Assembly: GCF_009498455.1 (NCBI RefSeq)
Contig: NZ_CP045644.1
Span: forward strand, 6,265,001 to 6,329,000
From: Variovorax paradoxus
Lineage (GTDB): Bacteria; Pseudomonadota; Gammaproteobacteria; Burkholderiales; Burkholderiaceae_C
DNA length: 64,000 bases
Reading direction: 5' to 3'
Shown here piece after piece: positions 8,194-19,425 of this stretch (positions are counted from its first letter, which is position 1; every line of letters begins with the position of its first letter). Under the pieces are notes generated by a model. It did not search any database and had not been told where the DNA came from. It was given only the letters and a program-made list of their open reading frames with translations. The position numbers were made by a program, and so were the translations under genes.

Positions 8194-8700
8194 TTACAAG
8201 CCGAGCGTGGAGGCGGGAAAGGCCGGCCGGCCCTGGCGCCAGCACTCGTCGAAGCTTTCGCGCAGGTCGCGCCGCGCGCGCGCCTCGCTGCTGCAGACGC
8301 CGCGGCTGCGTTCGGCGTCGATGCGGTGCAGGCACCAGGTGGGCGTCCAGAGGGCGCTGGGCACCTCCTCGGCCGCGCCTGTGCGGCCCGCCGCGCGGCA
8401 TTCGATGATGTGGTCCCAGGTGCGGCGCCATGTCACGAAGCGCGCATGGCCGCGTTCAACAAGGTCGAAGCGGCGTGCCAGCAGCAACAGGCGGCGCCCG
8501 CTGGCCGACCAGGCCTGCAGCGCCTCGATGCTGGCGCGCTCGCCCAGTGGCCAGTCGGCGAAGTCGGGGTCGCTGAAGACGATCTCGCTCCAGCCCTGAT
8601 GCGCAGCGGCAGACAAGGCGGTGCGGATGAGGTCAGCAAACGCCTCCCGGCCATCGAAGCGGCCTTCGATCAAAACCGGTGTGGCGCTCTCACCCGGCAT
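8194..8700 (-). CDS. Hypothetical protein, partner of the cupin oxygenase (possibly DUF7931)
   Basis: 168 residues from ATG 8698-8700 (MPGESATPVLIEGRFDGREA). Its start lies inside the last 11 bases of the cupin oxygenase gene, so the two are translationally coupled. Contains the segment FSDPDFADWPLGE, a central WSASGRRLLLLARRFDLV and a WRRTWDHIIECRA stretch; no signal peptide or membrane span. I recall similar proteins in Burkholderiales under the label DUF7931, from memory and unverified. Function unknown. Confidence 0.7.
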   Translation of the reverse strand: MPGESATPVLIEGRFDGREAFADLIRTALSAAAHQGWSEIVFSDPDFADWPLGERASIEALQAWSASGRRLLLLARRFDLVERGHARFVTWRRTWDHIIECRAAGRTGAAEEVPSALWTPTWCLHRIDAERSRGVCSSEARARRDLRESFDECWRQGRPAFPASTLGL

Positions 8701-9832
8701 GCAGCCAGCCCGCCTCGCACCAATCGCCCAGCAGCGCCCGTGCGCCCTCGCTGGCGCGGGCCAGGTCGCGCGCACCGAGCGCGCGCTGATCGGCCAGCCG
8801 CCGCATCAACGTGGCGTCGGCCCCACCGGCGCGGAAGCTCTCGCCGTTGATGTAGATGTGCCGCGCGTCGTAGAGCATGCGCGTGCGGCGGTCGAGCACG
8901 ACCTCGCGCAGCACCTCGGGCGCCTGGCCGCCCTCGCCGAACCAGACGTTGGCCTTCGGCTCGGTGAGCGATTCGCCCAACGCACGATCGATCGCGTCGG
9001 GGTCGCGCAGCGCGGCCTCGACGGCCTTGCGCGCGAAGTCCTGCAGCGCAGCCGGCATTGCGGCCGGGGCCTCGACAGCGGGTTGCGACGGGTCGCGGTA
9101 GCGCGCGAGTTCGGCGGGGCCTGCGTCTTCCAGGTCTTCCGAGTAGGCCTGTGCGACGCGCGCCAGCAGGTCGGCGCCCAGCTCGCCCACGGCGGACGAG
9201 CGCAGCCCGATCGAGTACGTCATGCAGTCGTCGCCTACCGCTACGCCGTCGTGGGCGTACTTCGGCGGCAGGTAGAGCATGTCGCCGGGCTCGAGCACGA
9301 AGGTCTGCTCGGGTTCGAAGTTCTCGAGCACCTTGAGCGGTACGTCGGGCTGCAGCCGCAGGTCGGACTGCTTGCCAATGGACCAGCGGCGCTGGCCCTG
9401 CGCCTGCAGCAGGAACACGTCGTAGCTGTCGAAATGCGGGCCGACCCCGCCGGTGTCACTCGCGTAGCTGATCATCAGGTCGTCCAGGCGCGCGTCGGGC
9501 AGGAAGCGGAACTGCCGCAGCAGCTCGTGCACGCCGTCGTGGTGCAGGTCGACGCCCTGCACCAGCATCGTCCAGCCCGGCTGCTTCAGCGGCGGCAGCG
9601 CGCGCCGGGGCAGCGGGCCGTGCTTCAGCGACCAGCCGGCCTTCCCATGCCGGATCAGCCGGGACTCGACCTCCTCACGCTCCGCCAGCGCAAAGAGCGC
9701 GGGGCGGTCGATCGGGGGCACCATCGAGGGAATGGCCTGCCGGATCAGCAGGGGTTTCTTTTGCCAGTACCGGCGCATGAACTGCGCGGGACTCAGGCCG
9801 CCGAGCAACGGCAGCGGTTGATTGATCTCCAT
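8690..9832 (-). CDS. Cupin ribosomal-oxygenase homologue (RoxA/YcfD-like)
   Basis: 380 residues from ATG 9830-9832; an in-frame TTG 15 bases upstream is less likely. The JmjC/cupin iron site is visible as H133-x-D135 (GPHFDSYDVF) and H194 (PPKYAHDG); the neighbouring GQRRWSIGKQS fits the 2-oxoglutarate-binding part. E. coli YcfD (RoxA), which hydroxylates an arginine of ribosomal protein L16, has the same layout and about 373 residues, with a C-terminal winged-helix-like domain. Divergent from slyD with only 14 bp between the start codons, and with no clear ribosome site of its own. The L16 substrate is an inference by homology. Confidence 0.85.
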   Translation of the reverse strand: MEINQPLPLLGGLSPAQFMRRYWQKKPLLIRQAIPSMVPPIDRPALFALAEREEVESRLIRHGKAGWSLKHGPLPRRALPPLKQPGWTMLVQGVDLHHDGVHELLRQFRFLPDARLDDLMISYASDTGGVGPHFDSYDVFLLQAQGQRRWSIGKQSDLRLQPDVPLKVLENFEPEQTFVLEPGDMLYLPPKYAHDGVAVGDDCMTYSIGLRSSAVGELGADLLARVAQAYSEDLEDAGPAELARYRDPSQPAVEAPAAMPAALQDFARKAVEAALRDPDAIDRALGESLTEPKANVWFGEGGQAPEVLREVVLDRRTRMLYDARHIYINGESFRAGGADATLMRRLADQRALGARDLARASEGARALLGDWCEAGWLHAG

Positions 9833-9846
9833 GGGAGAATTCTGCA

Positions 9847-10371
9847 ATGGAAATCTCTGAACAATGCGTGGTCGGCCTGACCTGGACCATGAAAGACACG
9901 CTGGGCGATGTGCTGGACGTGCTCGACGAGCCGGTGGAATTCATGGTGGGCGGCGACGACCTCTTCGACGTGATCGAGGCCGCCCTGCAGGGCCATGAGC
10001 CCGGTGCGCGCGTCCAACTGCAGATCGAGCCCGAGCAGGGCTTCGGCGACTTCAACGACCAACTGCTCTTCCTGGAGCCGCGCACGCTGTTCCCCGAAGG
10101 CACCGAAGAAGGCATGACCTTCGACGGCTCCGCCCTGCCCAAGGGCGTGAGCGACGGCATCCCCAAGGATGCGATCTACACCGTGGCCGAGATCTACCCC
10201 GACCACCTCGTGCTCGACGGCAACCACCCGCTGGCAGGCATCGCGATCCGCCTGGACATCACGGTGCGTTCGGTGCGCGAGGCGACCGAAGAAGAAGTCG
10301 GCCGCGGCACGGCGGGCACCGCCTTCTTCAAGGTGCCGCCGATGGCGCCGGGCAACCAGATGCTGCACTGA
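9847..10371 (+). CDS. slyD: FKBP-type peptidyl-prolyl isomerase, SlyD-like
   Basis: 174 residues from ATG 9847, with GGGAG at 9834-9838. Begins MEISEQCVVGLTWTMKDTLG, with FMVGGDDLFDVIEAALQGHEPG and the FKBP motif EPEQGFGDF, then the insert-in-flap chaperone region typical of SlyD. The metal-binding His/Cys-rich tail of E. coli SlyD is absent; the chain ends PPMAPGNQMLH. Role: proline isomerisation and folding help in the cytoplasm. Symbol assigned by family; SlpA/FkpB is the alternative. Confidence 0.8.
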   Translation: MEISEQCVVGLTWTMKDTLGDVLDVLDEPVEFMVGGDDLFDVIEAALQGHEPGARVQLQIEPEQGFGDFNDQLLFLEPRTLFPEGTEEGMTFDGSALPKGVSDGIPKDAIYTVAEIYPDHLVLDGNHPLAGIAIRLDITVRSVREATEEEVGRGTAGTAFFKVPPMAPGNQMLH

Positions 10372-10392
10372 GACCACACCCTCCAACAAAGC

Positions 10393-10419
10393 AAAAGCCG
10401 GGCACTGCCCGGCTTTTTT
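10393..10419. terminator. Rho-independent terminator shared by slyD and the glycine-zipper gene
   Basis: AAAAGCCGGGC (10393-10403), a 3-base loop, GCCCGGCTTTT (10407-10417), then further T. The A-rich left side also gives a T run on the opposite strand, so it can serve both convergent genes. Confidence 0.9.
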
Positions 10420-10441
10420 CCTTGTGCGCGCGGCCGACCGC

Positions 10442-10942
10442 TTACATGCGCGAGATGTGGCCGTTGTCGATGCGCACGCGGTCGCCAATGCGCAGGTCGC
10501 CCGGGTGTTGCACGTCGAAGGCACGGTAGCCGCCGCGGTCGGTCTGCACCGAGACGCGGTAGCTTTCGTAGGCACGCGGCCCGTTCTGCTGGGCCTCGAT
10601 GGTGTTGCCCAGCAAGGCGCCGCCCACAAGGCCGAGCGCGGTGGCTGCAGCGCGGCCGTTGCCGTGTCCGAACTGGTTGCCCACCACGCCGCCGATGAGA
10701 CCGCCCGCCACGGCACCGCCCCCCGTGGTGCCGGTACCAGCGGTTTCGCTGCGCAGCACCTCGATGTTGGCCACGTGGCCGTACTCGACGTAGGCCGCTT
10801 CCTGGTACTGGATCGCCCGTGGCGGGGCCTGGTAGGGGTAGCGCGAGGTCTGGTAGACCGGGGCCGGCGCGACACAGGCCGTGAGCGTGGCCAGTGCGAG
10901 CACGGACGCGGTGACGGAAATGAAGCGCATTGGGATATTCAT
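10442..10942 (-). CDS. Glycine-zipper 2TM-domain outer-membrane lipoprotein
   Basis: 166 residues from ATG 10940-10942, with GAGGAG 8 bases upstream. Signal MNIPMRFISVTASVLALATL then LTAC lipobox. After a Tyr/Pro/Gln-rich linker comes the glycine zipper (GGGAVAGGLIGGVVGNQFG and GLVGGALLGNTIE, about residues 74-115), then a small beta domain with DVQHPGDLRIGDRVRI. This is the architecture of the Rick_17kDa/SlyB-like envelope lipoproteins. Precise role unknown; envelope integrity is the usual association. Confidence 0.8.
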   Translation of the reverse strand: MNIPMRFISVTASVLALATLTACVAPAPVYQTSRYPYQAPPRAIQYQEAAYVEYGHVANIEVLRSETAGTGTTGGGAVAGGLIGGVVGNQFGHGNGRAAATALGLVGGALLGNTIEAQQNGPRAYESYRVSVQTDRGGYRAFDVQHPGDLRIGDRVRIDNGHISRM

Positions 10943-11132
10943 GAAAGAGGCTCCTCGAAGAAAACAGCACGCGCCCGGACGGGCCCATGCCTGCCGTGTC
11001 TAACGTCCGAGCCGCAGCCGCGATGACGAAAGACACACGCTGAAACCTTCGAGGCGAGCCGTGCGCCGGCAGTTCCGCTCTTTACGCCTTGGATACTCAG
11101 GTGCCCTTCAGCTTTCCCGGGGCACCCATTGC

Positions 11133-11579
11133 TCAGTGCTTGCCGGTTGAGCCGTAGCCGCCCTCGCCGCGTTGCGAAGCTGCAAATTCGGTGACCACCT
11201 GAAACTGCGCCTGCACCACCGGCACGATGACCAGCTGAGCAAGCCGCTCCATCGGCTGCAGCACGAAGGGCGTGTTGCTGCGGTTCCAGGCGCTGACCTT
11301 CAGCTCGCCCTGGTAATCGCTGTCGATCAGGCCGACGAGATTGCCCAGCACGATGCCGTGCTTGTGGCCCAGGCCCGAGCGCGGCAGGATCAACGCGGCA
11401 TAGGCCGGATCGGCCAGGTGGATCGCGATGCCGGTGCCCACCAGTTGCCAGGCATTGGGTTCGAGCGTGACCGGGGCATCGAGGCAAGCCCGCAGGTCGA
11501 GGCCGGCGCTTCCGGGAGTGGCATACGCGGGCAATTGATCCACCATGCGGGGATCGAGGATTCGGACGTCGACTTTCAC
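11133..11579 (-). CDS. dut: dUTP diphosphatase (dUTPase)
   Basis: Hydrolyses dUTP to dUMP and pyrophosphate, limiting uracil in DNA and feeding dTMP synthesis. 148 residues with all five trimeric-dUTPase motifs in order: [37 protein letters not shown] (catalytic Asp and Tyr), [23 protein letters not shown]. Last gene of the coaBC-hypothetical-dut operon, 15 bp after its neighbour. The coaBC-dut linkage is conserved in proteobacteria. Confidence 0.97.
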   Translation of the reverse strand: MKVDVRILDPRMVDQLPAYATPGSAGLDLRACLDAPVTLEPNAWQLVGTGIAIHLADPAYAALILPRSGLGHKHGIVLGNLVGLIDSDYQGELKVSAWNRSNTPFVLQPMERLAQLVIVPVVQAQFQVVTEFAASQRGEGGYGSTGKH

Positions 11580-11594
11580 TGACTTGCTGCCTTC

Positions 11595-12032
11595 TTACTT
11601 CTGTTGCTGTTCTTTTTGCTTGCGGGCGGCCTCTTCGAGCACCTGCTGCCACTTGGCGACCCCGGGCCTCAGGTTGAGGCCCTTGAGAAAGCGCTTGCCG
11701 AACCACGCGGCCGCGGCGGTCCCCAGGACCAGCACGGGGAGCGACACGCCCAGAGCCCACAGCACCAGGAACACGAATGCGGCCGCGCCGGCCAGCACCT
11801 TGAGCGACGCCGGGGCGAGGGCCTTGTTGTCGCCCTTCGTGGCCTCGCCACTGGGCGATTCACGCCGCGCGACAGTGCTCCCCTGCGCGCTAGGCGAAGG
11901 CGTCATGCCGACGTCGAGCCCATGCTCGGACTCCTTGCCGGGAACGCGGGCCGACTGCCCCGCGCGCGCCGAAAGCTGCTCCACATAGCGAGCGAAGTCG
12001 CCATTGGGTGGTGTGTTCGATTCGGTGTTCAT
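11595..12032 (-). CDS. Hypothetical two-span membrane protein in the coaBC-dut operon
   Basis: 145 residues from ATG 12030-12032, whose last base overlaps the coaBC stop (TGATG), so it is coupled to coaBC. A polar N-terminal half (MNTESNTPPNGDFARYVEQL) is followed by two adjacent hydrophobic stretches (AGAAAFVFLVLWALGVSLPVL and the following LVLGTAAAAWF) and a basic tail ending ARKQKEQQQK. No family recognised; likely an inner-membrane protein with both ends cytoplasmic. Confidence 0.7.
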   Translation of the reverse strand: MNTESNTPPNGDFARYVEQLSARAGQSARVPGKESEHGLDVGMTPSPSAQGSTVARRESPSGEATKGDNKALAPASLKVLAGAAAFVFLVLWALGVSLPVLVLGTAAAAWFGKRFLKGLNLRPGVAKWQQVLEEAARKQKEQQQK

Positions 12033-13255
12033 CAGGCCCTCCAATCGGGAAGTCGCGCGGCAATTTCAGTCATCAGCTCACGCGCCAGCCGGAGCTTGGG
12101 CGCGCGGGGCAACTCGCGCACGCCCTTGGCGTCCACCAGCAGCAGCGCGTTGTCGTCCTGCCCGAAGGTCAGCGGGCCGATGTTGCCCACGAGCAGCGGA
12201 ATGCCCTTGCGCTCGCGCTTGGCCTTGGCGTGCTCGGCGAGGTTTTCACTCTCGGCGGCGAAGCCCACGCAGAACAGCTTTTTGGTCTGCGCGCGCTCGC
12301 TCTTGGCCACGGTGAGCAGGATGTCGGGGTTCTCGACGAAGTGCAGCACCGGCGTCTGCCCGCTGCCGTCCTTCTTGATCTTCTGGTCGCTGTGCGTGGC
12401 AGGGCGCCAGTCGGCCACGGCGGCCGTCGCTACAAAAATGCTAGCTGTCTGCGCCGCGCGGTTGGTGGCTTCGAGCATCTCTTGTGCCGACAGCACGTCA
12501 ATGCGGCTCACGCCGCGCGGTGTGGGCAGGTGCACCGGACCGGCCACCAGCGTGACCTCGGCGCCAGCTTCGCGCGCTGCGCGGGCGATGGCAAAACCCA
12601 TCTTGCCGGACGAGTGGTTGGTGATGCCGCGGATCGGGTCCAGCGCCTCGAAGGTCGGGCCGGCCGTGACCAGCACCTTCTGCCCCGCCAGCAGCTTGGG
12701 CTGGAAGAAGGCCGTGATGTCCTCGAGCAGTTGCGCCGGTTCGAGCATGCGCCCGTCGCCGGTTTCGCCGCAGGCCTGCCAGCCACTGCCCACGCCCAGC
12801 ACGGTCGCGCCGTCGGCGGCCACCTGCATCAGGTTGCGCTGCGTGGCCGGATGGGCCCACATCTCGCGGTTCATGGCCGGGGCGATCAACAGCGGCACGC
12901 GGTCGGTCGGACGCGCCAGACACAGCAGGCTCAGCAGTTCATCGGAACGCCCCTGCACCAGTCGCGCAATGAAGTCGGCGCTGCAGGGCGCCAGCACGAT
13001 CGCGTCGGCCTCGCGGCTCAGGTTGATGTGCGGCATGTTGTTCGGCTCGCGGGCGTCCCACTGCGAGGTGTAGACGGTGCGCCCCGAGAGCGCCTGCATC
13101 GTGACCGGCGTCATGAACTGCTCGGCCGCCTCGGTCATCACGACCTGCACCGTGGCGCCCGCCTTCACGAGCAGGCGGCACAGCTCGGCCGATTTGTAGC
13201 AGGCGATGCCCCCTGTGAGTCCGAGGACGATGTGTTTGCCGGCGAGATCTTGCAT
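12032..13255 (-). CDS. coaBC: Bifunctional phosphopantothenoylcysteine decarboxylase / phosphopantothenate-cysteine ligase
   Basis: Carries out two consecutive steps of coenzyme A synthesis: CTP-dependent addition of cysteine to 4'-phosphopantothenate (CoaB half), then FMN-dependent decarboxylation (CoaC half). 407 residues from ATG 13253-13255 (MQDLAGKHIVLGLTGGIACY); a GTG at 13271-13273 with GGGGG upstream is an alternative start. CoaC shows the PAMNREMW motif; CoaB starts near VLVTAGPTFEALDPIR with TNHSSGKMG. A short AT-rich palindrome (12429-12445) interrupts the CoaB coding sequence in frame. Confidence 0.95.
   Translation of the reverse strand: MQDLAGKHIVLGLTGGIACYKSAELCRLLVKAGATVQVVMTEAAEQFMTPVTMQALSGRTVYTSQWDAREPNNMPHINLSREADAIVLAPCSADFIARLVQGRSDELLSLLCLARPTDRVPLLIAPAMNREMWAHPATQRNLMQVAADGATVLGVGSGWQACGETGDGRMLEPAQLLEDITAFFQPKLLAGQKVLVTAGPTFEALDPIRGITNHSSGKMGFAIARAAREAGAEVTLVAGPVHLPTPRGVSRIDVLSAQEMLEATNRAAQTASIFVATAAVADWRPATHSDQKIKKDGSGQTPVLHFVENPDILLTVAKSERAQTKKLFCVGFAAESENLAEHAKAKRERKGIPLLVGNIGPLTFGQDDNALLLVDAKGVRELPRAPKLRLARELMTEIAARLPDWRA
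12429..12445. repeat. Short AT-rich palindrome GCTA-N9-TAGC inside coaBC
   Basis: On the coding (minus) strand: GCTAGCATTTTTGTAGC. It is AT-rich in an otherwise GC-rich gene and encodes ASIFVA in frame. The same arms with the same 9-base spacer occur inside the DUF455 gene at 24783-24799, and the 10-mer GCTACAAAAA recurs at 43098-43107. Confidence 0.4.
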
Positions 13256-13271
13256 GGCTGTATTGTTGCTC

Positions 13272-13324
13272 ACCCCCAGGCTACCCGCACTTCGTGTCGG
13301 TTCGCCAACCCCCTACCGGGGGCG
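13272..13324. repeat. Dispersed intergenic repeat, copy 1 (between coaBC and pyrG)
   Basis: About 53 bp nearly identical to 17912-17965. Shared core includes GCACTTCGTGTCG, then TTCGCCAACCCCCT, and the element ends in a CCCCC...GGGGG hairpin. Both copies lie in intergenic DNA. Confidence 0.6.
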
Positions 13325-13403
13325 GGCCGGCCGCTTCGGGCGGCCGTGCGCGGCGGCCCCCACGAAAGATGCCCTTCATGGAAGGTGCCGCAAACGGGAC
13401 ACC

Positions 13404-17610
<4,207 letters not shown>

Positions 17611-17625
17611 CGCCTCGCAGCCTGC

Positions 17626-17904
17626 ATGCGCGCGCGCTTCGTCCCTCCTCTCATCCTGGTGCTGCTGCTGGTCATCCTGCAGTGGCAGCTGTGGAACGGG
17701 CGCGGCAGCGTGCGCGAGGTCGCCCAGTTGAGAACCCAACTGGCCGACCAGAAGGACGCCAACGCCAAGGCCGCCCTCAACAACGAGCGGCTCGCGTCCG
17801 AGGTCAATGACCTGAAAGACGGCCTCGAGATGGTCGAGGAACGCGCCCGCGCGGAACTCGGCATGGTCAAACCGAACGAAGTCTTCGTGCAGATCGCAAG
17901 GTAA
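17626..17904 (+). CDS. ftsB: Cell division protein FtsB
   Basis: 92 residues, 15 bp after eno. One N-terminal membrane span (FVPPLILVLLLVILQWQLW), then a coiled-coil periplasmic segment (EVAQLRTQLADQKDANAKAA), then the FtsB C-terminal part ERARAELGMVKPNEVFV. FtsB forms the FtsQLB divisome subcomplex. The eno-ftsB linkage is widespread in proteobacteria. Confidence 0.93.
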   Translation: MRARFVPPLILVLLLVILQWQLWNGRGSVREVAQLRTQLADQKDANAKAALNNERLASEVNDLKDGLEMVEERARAELGMVKPNEVFVQIAR

Positions 17905-17911
17905 TCGGATG

Positions 17912-17965
17912 ACCCCCAGTCTCCGCGCACTTCGTGTCGCTTCGCCAACCCCCTTCCAGGGGGCG
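17912..17965. repeat. Dispersed intergenic repeat, copy 2 (between ftsB and pnuC)
   Basis: Second copy of the element at 13272-13324. Differences are a few substitutions and one extra base; the core GCACTTCGTGTCG(C/G)TTCGCCAA is kept, and the end forms a CCCCCTTCCAGGGGG hairpin. It lies just after ftsB, where it could act as a transcript end or an mRNA-processing signal. Confidence 0.6.
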
Positions 17966-18012
17966 ACACCAGCGGCCCGGCAAAGCCGGTTCCACGGTGT
18001 CCCACGACCAGA

Positions 18013-18029
18013 CTGTGTGAGGTTCACAG
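18013..18029. promoter_or_regulatory. Inverted repeat CTGTG-N7-CACAG before pnuC
   Basis: 5+5 inverted repeat, 29 bp upstream of the pnuC GTG, in the gap that also holds repeat copy 2. Possible operator; weak evidence. Confidence 0.25.
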
Positions 18030-18057
18030 AGCGCTCCGAAAGACGCACAGCCTCGGC

Positions 18058-18699
18058 GTGAACCTCATCCCCGAGTTCCTCTCGGCCTCCGCCTTTGCGC
18101 TGTGGGGCTCTCCCGTCACCTGGCTCGAACTCGTCGCCGCCGTGCTCGCGCTCGCGATGGTTGGCTGCAACATGCGCGAGATCCACTGGGGCTGGCCGCT
18201 GGCCATCGTCAGCTCGCTGCTCTACATGGTGGTGTTCGCCAACGCGCGCATCTACGGCGACGCCTCGCTTCAAGTCTTCTTCGCCTTCGTCGCCCTGTGG
18301 GGCTGGGCGCAATGGCTGCGCGGCTTTCGCGCCGACGGCAGCGCCTTGCGGGTCAGCCGGCTGTCGCCGCGCGGCTCCGCGTATGCCCTCGTGGCCTGCG
18401 CCATCGCGTGGCCCGTGGTCGCCCTCTTCCTGCGCCGCTTCACCAACACCGACGTGCCCTGGTGGGACGGCTTTGTCACCGGCCTGAGCCTGGTCGGGCA
18501 GTTTTTGCTCGGGCGCAAGTTCATCGAGAACTGGCTCGTGTGGCTGGCCGTGAACGTGGTCAGCGTGGGCCTGTTCATCCACAAGGGCCTGTGGCTCACG
18601 ACGGCGCTGTACGCGGTGTTCGCCGTGCTCAGCGTGGCCGGCTTCCTGGCATGGCAGCGACGCCTGCCGAAGGCCACCACGAAGGCGGTGCCCGCATGA
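18058..18699 (+). CDS. pnuC: Nicotinamide riboside transporter PnuC
   Basis: 213 residues from GTG 18058; about seven hydrophobic spans. Typical PnuC features: WLELVAAVLALAMVGCNMRE, HWGWPLAIVSSLLYMVVFA, WGWAQWLRG and the late segment ENWLVWLAVNVVSVGLFIHKG. PnuC proteins carry nicotinamide riboside by facilitated diffusion, driven by intracellular phosphorylation. The ATGA-overlapping partner is a NadR-type kinase, which supports this substrate over thiamine (PnuT). Confidence 0.88.
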   Translation: MNLIPEFLSASAFALWGSPVTWLELVAAVLALAMVGCNMREIHWGWPLAIVSSLLYMVVFANARIYGDASLQVFFAFVALWGWAQWLRGFRADGSALRVSRLSPRGSAYALVACAIAWPVVALFLRRFTNTDVPWWDGFVTGLSLVGQFLLGRKFIENWLVWLAVNVVSVGLFIHKGLWLTTALYAVFAVLSVAGFLAWQRRLPKATTKAVPA

Positions 18700-19373
18700 C
18701 ACCGAACCTGCCGACCGGCTGCGTCATCGCGCTCGTGGGCGCCGAGAGCACCGGCAAGACCGAGCTCTCGCGCGCCATCGCGCAGCGCCTGCAAGACCGC
18801 GGCACGACCGTCACGCTCGTGGGCGAGTACCTGCGCGAATGGTGCGAACGCGAAGGCCGCACGCCGCGCCCCGACGAGCAGCAGGCCATCGCCGACGAAC
18901 AGATGCGCCGCATCGACGCCGCTGCCGCCACGGGCGTGGTGGTGGCCGACACCACGGCGCTCATGACAGCCGTCTACAGCGAGCAGCTGTTCGCCGACAC
19001 CTCGCTCTACGACAGCGCCCTGGCCGCGCAGCGGCGCTACGCCATCACCTTGCTCACCGCGCTCGACCTGCCCTGGGTGGCCGACGACATGCGCGACGGT
19101 CCTCATGCGCGCCAGCCGACCGACACGCTGGTGCGCGCCGCGCTCTCGCGCGCAGGGCTTTCGTATGCGGTGGTACACGGCAGCGGCGGCGAGCGGCTGG
19201 CGAACGCATGGAATGCGATCAACACCATCGCCGGCAACGAAGGCCGGGCCCGCACGCGCACCCGCCGCGATGCGAAGCCCGCCTCGTGGACATGGCCTTG
19301 CGAGAAGTGTTCCGACCCGGAATGCGAACATAAGCTTTTCAGCGACCTGATGGCGCGCCGCGACCCCACCTGA
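18696..19373 (+). CDS. NadR-like ribosylnicotinamide kinase (AAA P-loop ATPase)
   Basis: 225 residues, start overlapping the pnuC stop. Walker A GAESTGKT at about residues 15-22, then VGEYLREWCE (equivalent to EYGREF of NadR), VVADTTALMTAVYSE, and PWVADDMRDG, the kinase half of NadR that turns nicotinamide riboside into NMN. The repressor and adenylyltransferase domains of enterobacterial NadR are absent. An added C-terminal tail carries CEKCSDPECEH, a Cys/His cluster that looks metal-binding. Confidence 0.82.
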   Translation: MTPNLPTGCVIALVGAESTGKTELSRAIAQRLQDRGTTVTLVGEYLREWCEREGRTPRPDEQQAIADEQMRRIDAAAATGVVVADTTALMTAVYSEQLFADTSLYDSALAAQRRYAITLLTALDLPWVADDMRDGPHARQPTDTLVRAALSRAGLSYAVVHGSGGERLANAWNAINTIAGNEGRARTRTRRDAKPASWTWPCEKCSDPECEHKLFSDLMARRDPT

Positions 19374-19425
19374 GCCTCTCGGTTCGCAGGTGCTCGCGCG
19401 CCCTCTCCTTTTCACCGGAGACCCG

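Noticed and set aside
11100-11126. Terminator after dut
   Set aside because: GGTGCCC/GGGCACC can pair, but the loop is long and no T run follows, so it is left out.
18000-18057. NAD- or TPP-type riboswitch upstream of pnuC
   Set aside because: The gap is short and mostly filled by the intergenic repeat; no conserved riboswitch core visible.
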